Assembly: GCF_963678975.1 (NCBI RefSeq)
Contig: NC_089285.1
Coordinates: 5,318,694-5,382,693 of the forward strand
Direction of reading: 5' to 3'
DNA: 64,000 bases
Source of the DNA: Dysidea avara
Lineage: Eukaryota > Porifera > Demospongiae > Dictyoceratida > Dysideidae
The notes under the pieces are model-generated. The model was not told the DNA's origin. It was given only the letters and a program-made list of their open reading frames with translations, and did not search any database. Both the position numbers and the translations under genes were made by a program. This document shows positions 10,664-22,435 of the stretch, one piece after another. The first letter of the stretch is position 1. Each line of letters starts with the position of its first letter.

Positions 10664-11653
10664 ATGCCTAAAGGAGGAAAGGAAAAGAACAGTAAGACGA
10701 AAACTTCAACTGAACCTTGTCCTAAGGGAGGAAAACCTGAGGGGGATTTAACAGATCCCAAAACTCTGTACTGTGATAGGTGTACCAGTGATGTAGAGCG
10801 CCTAATCCAGTGTGAGAAATGTAAATGTATTGATGTTTAAGTTGTGAGAAAATTCCAGAAAGTGTGATGGCAACCATAGGTGAGTATAGTCAAATACATT
10901 GGTTTTGCATGTATTGTGATACGCTGGTTTGCAAATCTAGTAATTTCGGCAAGTTTGTGCAATTGAAAGTTTGACTAATGCTGTGCAAAGTAGTGTGTCT
11001 CTCAGTTTAAAGGAAACAATTTCCCAGAAACTAGAGATTACGTGTAGTAGTTCAAGCAATGTTGTTTCACATACAGAAGAGTTTGATTCTCCTATGGCAT
11101 CACCTACATATCAGAGTTGGCCTCGTTTATCTGATACATTCAACTCTACCTCTGAAATTTCAAATTCTTATATTAATGAAGAGAAAGAGAGAAGCAGAAG
11201 GAGATTGAACGTAATAGTACATAATTTTGCTGAGTCATCAGCTGAAAGTGGATCGGAAAGGAAATCACATGACATCAGTAATGTGGCCTCAATATTTGAC
11301 AAGTATGTGGGGGTAAGGTTAAGGTCACCAATGCCAATAGGATAGGCCGAAGAAAGGACGATCAACCAAGACCTAGGCTGATTAAGGTATCTGTTGAATC
11401 AGAACGTGACAAGGCTATGCTCTTGCGCAACTGTACAAAGCTTCGTGCTAGAGATAACCCAGAAGACATTCAGAAGGTTTACATCGCACCAGATTTGACC
11501 CCTCGTGAACAGCAACATAATAAAGACTTAAGGATCCAGTTGGCAGAGAAGAACAAAAGTGGAAAAAAGTATTTTATAAAAAATGGCAGGATTGTGCAGA
11601 TGGGGGTTAAAACCTTCCCTCTGCACACATTCTATGCATCACATCCCTACTAG
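10664..11653 (+). pseudogene. LINE-1 ORF1: PHD-like finger plus ORF1p RNA-binding region (broken)
   Basis: ATG at 10664 opens MPKGGKEKNSK. A cysteine-rich segment follows (LYCDRC, QCEKCKC, SCEKIPESVM, WFCMYC), fitting a PHD-like finger; a frameshift and stop fall in its middle near 10838. Downstream frames (10971-11345 and 11417-11653) carry RRLNVIVHNFAESS, DKAMLLRNCTKLRARDNP and YIAPDLTPREQQHNKDLR, then an RNA-binding-type C-terminus, as in ORF1 proteins of CR1-group LINEs. The LINE-2 relic at 29310-30016 has the same order, including RNCTKLR and ITPDL. The product would be a nucleic-acid chaperone for the retrotransposon RNP, but this copy is disabled. Confidence 0.75.
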
Positions 11654-11654
11654 T

Positions 11655-13609
11655 ATGGCTTTAAACTGTTTTTTGACCAATACTCAAAGTATTTCAAATA
11701 AACTATCTGAGCTTTGAGCCCTGGTGACTCATTCTGATTATCATGTGATAGGTATAACAGAATCATGGTGTAATGACTCTATCAGTGACGGTGAATTGTG
11801 TTTGAAGGGTTACAATCTTTTTATTGCTGATAAAAGGTCTGGAACTGGTGGTGGCGTCTTACTGTATCTGCATGAGTCTTTACCGGCCACATTGTGTATT
11901 CCTTTAATGGACCTTCATGTTGATGATTCACTGTGGTGTAGTCTCAAGTTGAGGGGCAATGAACTGCTCCTTGTTGGTATTGTTTACCATTCTCCATCCT
12001 CGAGTGACGTCAATAATTGTAGATTACTATCTTCCATTAGAAGTATTAATGAACTTAACTTTTCTCAAGTTCTACTCATTGGAGATTTTAACATTCCTGG
12101 CATCAATTGGGAGGACTTAGACTATGCAGGGAATGCATCATCCCTAGCTGCTGACTTACTTGATGCTACTGATGATGCTTATCTATTTCAGCATGTGACT
12201 GGTTTTACTCGTCATAAAAGTGGTCAAAAATCCTCTCTTCTTGATTTAGTGTTTACTTTCGATATTAACTTCATTCAATTTGTATAACACCACTCTCCGT
12301 TGGGTTCTAGTTACCATGACTGTTTGACATGGCAGTATGAATGTTTGTTTGACAACCCAACTGCTGAGAGTCTACCGTGTACTTACAACTACTGGAAAGG
12401 AAATTGCTTGGCTATGTGTAAAGAATTTAATGAAATTAATTGGGACCTGTTACTCAGCAATGATACTATTGATATCAATTGGAACCTCTTTAAGGAAAAG
12501 GTTACGTCTGATGTCGATAAATACGTTCCAAAAGTTGCTAAAAAAATTCCATCAAATTAACCTCCATAATGGTCTAGCTCACTTGCAAAAGCGATCAAGC
12601 AGAAACAGCAGTTATACTCCACATTTAAATATACTCACCAACCCTCTGACTATGCTGCATATACCATTAAAAGAAACAAAGTAAAGTCCATGGCAAGAGC
12701 TGCACAGGCTAAACATGACCAACAATTAATTGATAAATTTTATGCTAATCCCAAGGCTCTGTATGGTTATATGAGGGACAAATCTGGGCTAAAACCCAAA
12801 ATTGGTCAAGTTGTTAAAACTGATGGTACCCTTACTGGAAATGATGGAGAAACTGCTGAAGTCCTTAACAACTTCTTCCACTCAGTGTTTACAAATGAGA
12901 GTGGTGCTACCAAAATCCTCCCTTCTAATGCTGATCAATTGTCTGACATATGTATGACAGAAATTGAGGTCTTTGAGGCACTGGCATCATTAAAACCTAA
13001 TAAAGCCCCTGGACCACACAACATACATTCACAGGTACTAAAGAATTGTGCTGAAAGATTAGCTAAACCCTTATTTTTATTGTTTACACAATCTATAAGT
13101 ACTGGTATACTTCCTAGTGACTGGAGAAGAGTAAACATAACACCTATCTGTAAAAAGGGCTCCAAAGTCAGCCCTGAAAACTACAGACCTATTAGTTTGA
13201 CATCTCAGGTAATAAAGGTTCTGGAAACTTTGATTAAGTCTAAAATGATGACGTTTTTGGACGAAAATAAAGTTATTGCTAATTGCCAACATGGTTTTAT
13301 TAAAAAGAAATCTTGTTTTACCAATCTTTTGATGACTCTCGTGGATTGGACTATTGCAGTTGACCAGGGCTATGGAGTTGACGTTGCCTACCTTGATTTC
13401 AGTAAGGCGTTTGACTCAGTGCCACATCAAAGGCATCTTCAGAAGTTAGCTAGTTATGGATTTAGTGGCAGGCTGCTGTCTTGGCTTAAGGGATTCCTCT
13501 CGGATCGCTACCAGAGAGTCATTTTGAATGAGTTCTCTTCAAGTTGGTGTGCTGTGACAAACGGTGTTCCCCAGGAATCTGCCCTGGGGCCACTATTATT
13601 TACATTATA
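11655..13609 (+). pseudogene. LINE-1 ORF2, first part: APE endonuclease and N-terminal RT
   Basis: Starts near ATG 11655 (MALNCFLTNTQSISNKLSEL); an in-frame TGA follows at once. Endonuclease motifs: ITESW (catalytic E), GGGVLLYL, VLLIGDFNIPGINW (catalytic D/N), SLLDLVF, and SYHD in place of the usual SDH. Stops and shifts interrupt 12283-12690. The RT then reads LKPNKAPGPH, SDWRRVNITPICKKGS, ENYRPISLTS, YLDFSKAFDSVPH (motif A) and GVPQESALGPLLF, where the usual PQGS has become PQES. The frame stops at ...LFTLY because HLE-3 begins at 13610. The missing part resumes at 18070. Confidence 0.88.
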
Positions 13610-14479
13610 TCAAGACACACAGTAGTGTGTCGTGCGGCCCAAGAAGCCGGCGCGCCACACCGTGAGTATATTGACAGGAAGAAAGAAAACGTCATTTTCA
13701 CACTTTTGTATCTCGGTGATGGCTTATCCGATTGAAACCAAATTTGCTGCAGAGTTGCCCGCCAGCTAGGGGAGTCTACATTCCAAATTTGAAGGAAATC
13801 ACGCAAGCCATTTCCGAGATATGAGCAGCCAAAGTTTCGTTTTTTTTTTTTCTTCTTCGTCTTTTCGCACACTTGCAAAAATTGCTATAAAACGCAAACG
13901 CGTGCTCCGATCGCCTTGAAATTTGGCACACAGAAAGGGAGTCCCAAGGCGCATCCTAGCATCAAATTTGGTGCAAATTCGATGAATGGTTCAGGAGTTA
14001 TGACCAATTATTCGCGTAAAACAAGATCGATTTGTTGTCATGCCTACAGGGTAAACCGCTTCATGGAATGAGCTGAAAATTGCTATGTAGATGGAGTAAC
14101 CATCGTAGGAGTGCCTTTTGGTAGTTTGAAATGAATCGAGATTAAGACCACGGAGATATGACACAATACCCAACCTGTGTCACAATTACGCGATCGATTT
14201 TTAGTAACAAAAAAGTATTAGTTTTTACGCCTACTAGGCAAACCGCTAAGAGCAATGAGCTGAAAATCGGTGTATAGCTGGAATAATCTTCATAGAAAGT
14301 CCTTGCAGTAGTATAGAAGAATTGGATTACAAACCACTGAGTTATGATTCGAAAGCCAACTCTGTGTAGCAAATGCGAGATCGAGATACTCTAATAGAAC
14401 AGTCACCCTAATAGAGCATTCAGTTAATATATTTACTCCATTATAGAATTCTATTACATTACAAGTTATTCTGTAGGGA

Positions 14480-17400
14480 CTTCAGCTGCAAACAGTTAAT
14501 CTTATAGACAGTTAAGCAAGAAGCAAGTCACCCTGTGGAGAATTAAGCTACAATTATATCACTGTAGAGATTCAGAACATTACAAGTCACACTAAAGAGA
14601 GTTCAGCTATAAACAAGTCATGCACCCTGTAGAGAGTTCACCTACAATTAAATCACTCTCTAGAGAATTCAGCTACACACAAATCACTGTGCAGAGAGTT
14701 CAGCTACAAACAAATTATCCTGTAGAGGGATCAGCTACAAACAAAACACTTTGCAGAGAGTTCAGCTACAAACAAATCAACTTGTAGAGAGATCAGCTAG
14801 AAACAAATCAACCTGCAGAGAGATCAGCTACAAACAAATCAGCTTGTAGAGAGATCAGTTACACACAAATCAACCTGTAGAGAGATAAGCTAGAAAAAAA
14901 TCACCCTGTAGAGAGTTCAGCTAAAACAAATCAACTTGCAGAGAGATCAGCTACACACAGATCAACTTGTAGAGAGATCAGCTAGAAACAAATCACCTTG
15001 TAGAGAGTTCAGCTACAAACAAATCAATATGCAGAGAGATCAACTACAAACAAATCACCCTGTAGAGATATCATCTAGGAACTAGACACAATGTAAGGAG
15101 TTCAGCTACAAGGAAATCACCCTTTAGACAGTTCAGCTACAAACAAATCAACCTGCAGAGAGATCAAATCACCTTATAGAGAGTTCAGCTACAAACAAAT
15201 TGCCCTGTAGAGAGATCAGTTACAAACAAATCAACCTGCAGAGAGATCAGCTACACTCAAATCAACTTGTAGAGAGATCAGCTACAAACAAATCACACTG
15301 TGGAGATCAGCTAGAAACTAGACACAATGTAAGAAGTTCAGCTACAAGCAAATCACACTGTAGAGATTTCGGCTGCAAACAAATCACCCTGTAGAGAGAT
15401 CAGGTAGAAACTAGACACCATGTAAAGAGTTCACCTATAGAAGAGGTCACCTTATAGAGAGTTCAGCTACAAAGAAACCATCATGTAGAGAGTTCAGCTG
15501 CAAACAAATTACTCTGTATAGAGTTCAGCTAGAAAAAGTCACCTTGTAGAGAGTTCATCTACAAAGAAACTGCCATGTAGAGAGTTCAGCCTCAAACAAA
15601 TTACCGTGTAGAGAATTCAACAACAAGCAAATCGCCCTGTAGAGGGATCAGCTAGAAGAAGTTACCTTGTAGAGAGTTCAGCTACAAAGAAAGCACCATG
15701 TAGAGAGTTTAGCTGCAAACAAATCACCTGTAGATAGTTCAGCTAGAAACAAATCACGCTGTAGAGAGATCAGCTAGAAGAGGTCACCTTGGAGAGAGTT
15801 CAGCTACAAAGAAATCACCACCTAAAGAGTTCAGCTACAAAGAAATCACCCTGTAGAGAGTTCAGCTAGAAGAAGTCACCTTGTAGAGAGTTCAGCTACA
15901 AAGAAACCATCATGTAGAGAGTTCAGCTACAAAGAAAGCACCATGTAGAGAGTTTAGCTGCAAACAAATCACCTGTAGAGAGTTCAGTTAGAAACAAATC
16001 ACCCTGTAGAGAGATCAGTTAGAAGAGGTCACCTTGTAGAGAGTTCAGCTACAAAGAAATCACCACCTAAAGAGTTCAGCTGCAAACAAATCACCCTGTA
16101 GGGATCAGCTAAAAGAAGTCACCTTGTAGAGAGTTCAGCTACAAAGAAACCATCATGTGGAGAGGTTCAGCTACAAAGAAACCGTAATGTAGAGAGTTCA
16201 GCTACAAAGAAAGCACCATGTAGAGAGTTTAGCTACAAATAAATCACCTGTAGAGAGTTCAGCTAGAAGAAGTCACCTTGTAGAGAGTTCAGCTACAAAG
16301 AAACCGTCATGTAGAGAGTTTAGCTACAAAGAAAGCACCATGTAGAGAGTTTAGCTGCAAACAAATCACCTGTAGAGAGTTCAGCTAGAAACAAATCACC
16401 CTGTAGAGAGATCAGTTAGAAGAGGTCACCTTGTAGAGAGTTCAGCTACAAAGAAACCATCAGGTGGAGAGTTCAGCTACAAAGAAATCACCCTGTAGAG
16501 AGTTCAGCTGGAAGAAGTCACCTTGTAGAGAGTTCGGCTACAAAGAAACCATCATGTAGAGAGTTCAGTTACAAAGAAACCACCATGGATGTAGAGAGTT
16601 TAGCTTCAAACAAATAACCTGTAGAGAGTTCAGCTAGAAACAAATCAACCTGTAGAGAAATCAGCTAGAAGAAGTCACCTTGTAGAGAGTTCAGCTACAA
16701 AGAAAACACCATGTAGAGAGTTTAGCTACAAACAAATAACCTGTAGAGAGTTCAGTTAGAAGAAGTCACCTTGTAGAGAGTTCAGCTACAAGAAACCATC
16801 ATGTAGAGAGTTCACCTACAAAGAAAGCACCATGTAGAGAGTTTAGCTGCAAACAAATCACCTGTAGAGAGTTCAGCTACAAATAAATCACCTGTAGAGA
16901 GTTCAGCTAGAAGAAGTCACCTTGTAGAGAGTTCAGCTACAAAGAAACCGTCATGTGGAGAATTCAGCTACAAAGAAAGCACCATGTAGAGAGTTTAGCT
17001 GCAAACAAATCACCTGCAGAAAGTTCAGCTAGAAACAAATCACCTTGTAGAGAGATCAGCTAGAAGAGGTCACCTTGTAGAGAATTCAGCTACAAAGAAA
17101 CCATCAGGTGGAGAGTTCAGCTACAAAGAAATCACCCTGTAGAGAGTTCAGCTAGAAGAAGTCACCTTGTAGAGAGTTCAGCTACAAAGAAACCATCATG
17201 TAGAGAGTTCAGCTACAAAGAAACCACCATGGATGTAGAGAGTTTAGCTGCAAACAAATCACCTGTAGAGAGTTCAGCTAGAAGAAGTCACTTTGTAGAG
17301 AGTTCAGCTACAAAGAAACCATCATGTAGAGAGTTCAGCTACAAAGAAACCACCATGGATGTAGAAAGTTTAGCTGCAAACAAATTACCTGTAGAGAGTT

Positions 17401-17530
17401 CAGCTAGAAACAAATCACCCTGTAGAGAAATCAGCTAGAAGAATTTATCTTGTAGAGAGTTCAGCTACAAAGAAACTATCCTGTATATAGTTCAGCTATA
17501 TTTTAAGTCACCCAGTAGAGAGATCAGTTG
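14480..17530 (-). repeat. HLE-3 minisatellite, about 100 units
   Basis: The longest ~30-bp array in the window. On the plus strand, unit types are GTAGAGAGTTCAGCTACAAA, ...CTAGAAGAAGTCACCTT and ...CTGCAAACAAATCACC. From about 15,900 a higher-order pattern of four to six units repeats several times with few changes, indicating recent local amplification. Open frames through it (15200-15394, 17229-17438) are repeat read-through. Confidence 0.95.
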
Positions 17531-17745
17531 CTAAAAAATATACTCTGGGGAATAATGGGCATGTAATAAATATATGTATATAATTTGTATAATTACTAAA
17601 AAAATCAAAAATAATTGAAGTATTAAAAATCTTCTATAAGTTCTTTTCTTCTTCCTGTGGTAAATAAAAAAACACATGGGTTAAAAAAGCCCCAAAGCCA
17701 GCCATAGGCTGGCTTTGCTGTATACAAATACAAAAAGAAGTGATA

Positions 17746-18069
17746 TCTAATCAAAAACAGCCAAGCTGTAAAAAAAGGTGCGGCCCCCTAAAAGGCCATG
17801 GTGAAAAAAGATGTGAAATCCAAGGTGGCGGCCAAGAAATGGCTGTGATGGTAGGTTAATGGTAAAAATTTTAATAACGACAATTCAGGTGAATTTTGTG
17901 CCACTTGGTCTTGGCATCAAATTCACCTGAATTGTCGTTATTAAAATTTTTACCATTAACCTACCATCACAGCCATTTCTTGGCCGCCACCTTGGATTTC
18001 ACATCTTTTTTCACCATGGCCTTTTAGGGGGCCGCACCTTTTTTTACAGCTTGGCTGTTTTTGATTAGA
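17746..18069. repeat. HLE-3 long inverted repeat (foldback)
   Basis: Foldback of 324 bp with arms starting TCTAATCAAAAACAG and ending in its complement. The outer arm forms the terminus of HLE-3. Arms match over about 150 bp around a loop near 17900-17920. Confidence 0.95.
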
Positions 18070-18982
18070 TATTAATGACATACCGAACATCGTTCATACT
18101 GACTTGAGTCTTTGCTGACGATTCTAAGGTCTATACAGTTATTAAGACCCTTGAGGATACCCACAAGCTACAGGCAGACCTTGACAGTATTCAAAACTGG
18201 TGTCATATATGGTTGTCAAGACTAAATTTACAGAAATGTAAAGATATGCATGTGGGATATTCTCACATTGTTGCTGAATATGTTCTGTGTGACAATTCTG
18301 GTGAACATATTAAGCTGACAGAGATTGACCAAGAGAAAGATTTTGGGGTCTGGATTACCAGTGACCTTAAATCATCTCTGCATTGTTCTAAGGCAGTGGC
18401 ATCTGCTATGAGAGTTCTCTCCATGATTAGAAGGACATTTGCCAACATTTCAAAAGACCTATTTGTGTTTCTTTATAAGACATATGTTAGGCCGCACTTG
18501 GAATACTGTGCATCTATATGGAGTCCCAGTCTTGCTAAAGATATTGACGTATTGGAGAAAGTCCAAAAGCGGGCTACAAAGATGGTTAGGGGCCTTGGAC
18601 ACTTGCCATATGAACAGAGGTTAAAGTCTTTAGATTTTTACACTTTATTTCGTCGACGCCAACGTGGTGACCTCATTGAGATCTTCAAGATACTGAATGG
18701 GTATTATCAAGAATTAATAACTCTGGGTATTATGAGATAGACCCTACAAAGTTGTTTACTTTAACTGATGTCAGCAACACTAGAGGTCATCACATGTAGC
18801 TTTTTAAATCTCACACCAGACTGAATGTTCGATCTAACTTTTTTACCCAACGTATCATTAACAGCTGGAATAGTTTACCTCAGGAAGTAGTCTCAGCTCA
18901 TACTATCGCTTCCTTCAAGTTGGAGTTAGACGACTATTGGTCTAGTTTAGGATATGGATATGAACAAAGGCTTACAGCCTAA
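18070..18982 (+). pseudogene. LINE-1 ORF2, second part: C-terminal RT
   Basis: Directly after HLE-3 the frame continues INDIP. One shift later it reads FADDSKVY at about 18110, the catalytic FADD box. The main open part (18213-18740) carries LSRLNLQKCK, EKDFGVWIT, YKTYVRPHLEYCASIWSP and LEKVQKRATKMVRGL, typical thumb and C-terminal motifs of CR1/Jockey-type RTs. A shift near 18735 leads into NSWNSLPQEVVSAHTIASFK and stop TAA at 18980-18982. Non-functional: the frame is broken and the gene is split by HLE-3. Confidence 0.88.
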
Positions 18983-19152
18983 CTCTACATAATTGTTTGT
19001 ACTGTGTGTATATCCATAATATGAAATGCGGTAAAATTACGTCATTAATAATGAATGAAATAAATAAATAAATGTTTGAGAAAACTATGAGACCTAGAGA
19101 CATGAACTAAGCAGGGATAGATACGCCTGTGAATGAAGGCACAACCGTATAA

Positions 19153-19605
19153 GGCCAGGCCACATTAATTCACAGTTTATCGTCACCGCCCGCATGGGTT
19201 TTTAGGAATAGAGCAATAATTTCATAATTCATTATTTTTCACGTGATAATCATTTCTTTTTTGTATATTAAAACATGGTGTGTGCAACAAACGTGATGAT
19301 TATTCCCAGCCTGGACTCATTAGTACCTTCATTAAATGGATTTCTAAAGAGAGATTGCATAAACGAATAGCTAAGTATTAACAGTGACGTAATCAAATAA
19401 GCTCTGCAATTATTATTATTATATTATTATCAAGTCTACCAGTTGGGCACTGGAGGGTTTGTTAAAGTAGCTAGCAACTGTGTGAAGCTACTTTTTAAAT
19501 GTTTTTCCATGTTAAAAAAATTATGAAATATGAAAAATGACCTCCTGTCCGCATGACTTTTTCAAATATCCCAGACGATAAACTGTCAATCAACTTGGCC
19601 TGGCC
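19153..19605. mobile_element. PIF/Harbinger-like MITE with TAA target duplication
   Basis: This 453-bp element is present only in unit 1 of the tandem duplication. Its ends are 32-bp inverted repeats with few mismatches, starting GGCCAGGCCA, with ACAGTTTATCGTC at the inner end. It is flanked by TAA at 19150-19152 and 19606-19608. Unit 2 carries the empty site ACCGTATAATAAGTACG (about 20695-20711), exactly one TAA. A 3-bp TAA duplication is the PIF/Harbinger signature. No ORF. Confidence 0.92.
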
Positions 19606-19691
19606 TAATAAGTACGCCTGTTCGTGCTGATGACTTTACCGTACGTGTAATTCTATATAACGCCCAGCACAACACCCTTGTTTAATTACAG

Positions 19692-19913
19692 ATTTCTCGA
19701 AGGAGAAGATTAGTAAACATCCGCGAAGTGACTACAGCAGAGCCAGAGGCCACCTTACACGTAAACAACAACATTACAAGTATGTTTAAATGTTTGTAAC
19801 TGTGTATTTTGTGTGCAGGATATGCACTCCAGGCGTCATGCAGTGAACTACCAGCTGATGACCAGTTGGGATACCAGCTGATGTGCTGGTAAACAACCAC
19901 CTGGAACAACAAG
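19692..19913 (+). other. Exon-like segments with consensus splice borders
   Basis: TTTAATTACAG precedes 19692 and GTATGT follows 19779. After 39 bp, TTTGTGTGCAG precedes 19819 and GTAATG follows 19913. The same borders are kept in the second duplication unit (second segment 20903-20997). This suggests two short exons with a tiny intron. The segments lack a convincing shared reading frame, so they could be UTR, noncoding RNA or chance. The second contains the direct repeat CAGCTGATG/CCAGCTGAT. Confidence 0.3.
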
Positions 19914-21638
19914 GTAATGAGTAATGTAATACTTGTACCAGTAGTTGTATTATACATCTTCATTATTCCTAGCGGCTGGAATTATTTTCCACTCGGCTTA
20001 ACTACTACTCTACTGTGAGTCTGTAATAGCTAAACAAGAAGCCGATGCAGTGCTGCATATACAACAATGTGTAACTATCTCCTGTATGTTGTGCATGGCT
20101 GTATGTATAATATTATAGACTGTGATCACTGTGCCAATGCCACACTGCTGATGTACTGGCACATCACCAGTGGCCTCTAGTTACAACAGAGTCTGTTGTG
20201 CCATATTGGCTTGATTGGGATCAATTGCTAATTGTACCTTCACCATGTCCCTTGTTCTACATAGCCTCACTTCACTGCTGAGTCATCTTCAGAGACACGT
20301 CACACCTACAATATAAACTTTCAATATAGCTAACTTAACTTGGTTTTTGTGTAGGTTGTGTTTTAGTATTGTGGTTTTCTGATGCCAGTTAAACTCCCTT
20401 GCCTGTGTACGTATGCATATGTATCATTTCCACCGGTATACACACTGCTCTGAGTGCTGCCTATGGCACTGTTTATACTTGCCCAATGGGTATGTTGCAA
20501 CGTTGGTGAATGTACTTGGTTGTATGTGATGCGGTCCTAGTTATACAACCAAGTACTAAGAATAATACGAAATGCGGTAAAATTACGTCATTAATAATGA
20601 AGGAAATAAATAAATAATAAATAATGTTTGAGAAAACTACGAGGCCTAGAGACATGAACTAAGCGGGGATAGATTCGCCTGTGAATGAAGGCACAACCGT
20701 ATAATAAGTACGCATGTTCGTGCTGATGACTTTACCGTACGTGTAATTCTATATAACGCCCGGCACCACGCCCTTGTTTAATTAAAGATTGCTCGAAGGA
20801 GAAGATTAGTAAACATCCTGGAGAGGCCAGGCGCCACTTTACTGGTACACAACAACATTACAAGTATGTTTAAATGTTTGTAACTGTGTATTTTGTGTGC
20901 AGGATATGCGCTCCAGGCGTCATGCAGTGAGCAACCAGCTGATGACCAGTTGGGATACCAGCTGATACGTTCATAAACAACCAGCTGGAACAACAAGGTA
21001 ATGAGTAATGTAATACTTGTACCTGTAATTGTATTATACATCTTCATCCTCCATTTGGCTTGCTAGCGGCTGGAATTATTTTCCAATCGGCTTAACTTCT
21101 ACTCTACTGTGAGTCTGTAATAGCTCAAGAAGCCGATGCAGTGCTGCATATACAACAATGTGTAACTATCTCCTGTATGTTGTGCATAGCTGTATGTATA
21201 ATATTATAGACTGTGATCACTGTGCCAATGCCACACTGCTGATATACTGGTACATCACCAGTGGCCTCTAGTTACAACAGAGTCTGTTGTGCCATATTGG
21301 CTTGATTGGGATCAATTGCTAATTGTGCGCCTTCATCATATCCCTTATTCTGCATAGCCTCACTTCACTGCTGAGTCATCTTCAGAGACACGTCACACCT
21401 ACAATATATAGTTACTTTCAATATATCTAACTTAACTTGGTTTTTGTGTAGGTTGTGTTTTAGTATTGTGGTTTTCTGATGCCAGTTAAACTCCCTTGCC
21501 TGTGTACGTATGCATATGCATCATTTCCACCGGTACACGCACACAGTTCTGAGTGCTGCCTATGGCACTGTTTATACTTGCCCAATGGGTAGGTTGCAAC
21601 GTTGGTGTATGTACTTGGTTGTATGTGACGCGGTCCTA

Positions 21639-21639
<1 letters not shown>

Positions 21640-21669
<30 letters not shown>
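21640..21669. repeat. (AAT)n microsatellite
   Basis: About ten AAT repeats at the end of the second duplication unit. The first unit has non-repetitive sequence at the equivalent place. Confidence 0.95.
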
Positions 21670-21670
<1 letters not shown>

Positions 21671-21851
21671 TTGGAAGGACTACATGAGTTTTCGTACCCA
21701 AGAAAGAAGTCACACAGGTTCGTGGTAAAGTTTCTGTTAACATTACATACATACCCTTTTTGCACCACTTTAGTGACAGTGACGTCTTCAACGTACACTG
21801 CTGAAGATATATGAATTCATGCTGTCAGCTGTTAGTGTGGAATGGATAAAA

Positions 21852-22435
21852 TAATGTTAACATGTAACGACAACTATTTAGGTAAACAAATACACTACAG
21901 TAACACAATATCAACTTACAAGCTGAATATCCAAATCACAATCATCATCATGTGTGTAGTTATACACAATCACATAAAGTAAAAGAAAAATAGTTAAATG
22001 TATTGGCTACATATAATCTTACGTTAATGTTAACATGTAACGACAACTATTTAGGTAAACAAATACACTATAGTAACACAATATCAACTTATAAGCTGAA
22101 TATCCAAATCACAATCATCATCATGTGTGTAGTTATACACAATCACATAAAGTAAAAGAAAAATAGTTAAATGTATTGGCTACATATAATCTTACGTTAA
22201 TGTTAACATGTAACGACAACTATTTAGGTAAACAAATACACTATAGTAACACAATATCAACTTACGAGCTGAATATCCAAATCACAATCATCATCATGTG
22301 TGTATAGTTATACGCAATCACATAAAGTAAAAGAAAAATAGTTAAATGTATTGGCTATAATCTTACGTTAATGTTAACATGTAACGACAACTATTTAGGT
22401 AAACAAATACACTATAGTAACACAATATCAACTTA
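21852..22435. repeat. 169-bp satellite array 2 (about 3.4 units)
   Basis: Same satellite as 1-881. Two units carry an extra ACAT (GGCTACATATAATC), giving 173 bp. The variable triplet before CTGAAT reads AAG, AAG, GAG. It starts mid-unit after ATGGATAAA and ends at ...CAACTTA, followed by the body at 22436. Confidence 0.96.

Larger units (their letters stand above)
13610..18069 (-). mobile_element. HLE-3: Helitron-like element, complete, inserted in LINE-1 RT
   Basis: A 4460-bp copy in reverse orientation. It begins TCAAGACACAC after host A 13609 and ends ...GATTAGA before host T 18070. Left to right: terminal hairpin and conserved region (13610-14480), minisatellite (about 14480-17530), linker with palindrome near 17694-17720, and foldback (17746-18069). 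Removing it exactly rejoins the LINE codons TTA TAT ATT AAT GAC (L-Y-I-N-D) without gain or loss, which fixes both ends and shows insertion between A and T. Confidence 0.88.
10664..19075 (+). mobile_element. LINE-1: CR1-like non-LTR retrotransposon, interrupted and decayed
   Basis: ORF1 with a PHD-like zinc finger, ORF2 with an APE-type endonuclease and a reverse transcriptase, and a 3' tail of AAAT repeats (19058-19075). I see no RNase H domain. This is the CR1/L2/Rex1-group architecture. It is broken by several stops and frameshifts and by a 4460-bp HLE (13610-18069) in the RT. Removing the HLE leaves about 3.95 kb, close to full length. The clade is assigned from domain order, not from phylogeny. 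Confidence 0.85.
19019..21637. repeat. Direct tandem duplication (units 19019-20566 and 20567-21637)
   Basis: The 20567-21637 block repeats 19019-20566 in the same order with minor changes, apart from a 456-bp insertion difference in unit 1. Each unit starts inside the LINE-1 3' end (GAAATGCGGTAAAATTACG, then AAAT repeats) and ends at GTGATGCGGTCCTAGT or its equivalent. The duplication therefore post-dates LINE-1. Related minus frames of 93 and 89 codons (19682-19963, 20778-21047) exist in both units but have no recognisable motif. Confidence 0.92.

Noticed and set aside
15200..17438. Open frames of 64-69 codons in the HLE-3 minisatellite
   Set aside because: They are read-through of ~30-bp repeat units in one frame, differ between arrays and have no homology beyond the repeat.
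14480..17530. CRISPR-like array of ~30-bp repeats
   Set aside because: Repeats abut directly with no unique spacers, units drift continuously and the genome context is eukaryotic.
21460..21798. 112-codon minus frame with a poly-leucine run
   Set aside because: The leucines come from the (AAT)n microsatellite; the first duplication unit has no matching frame.
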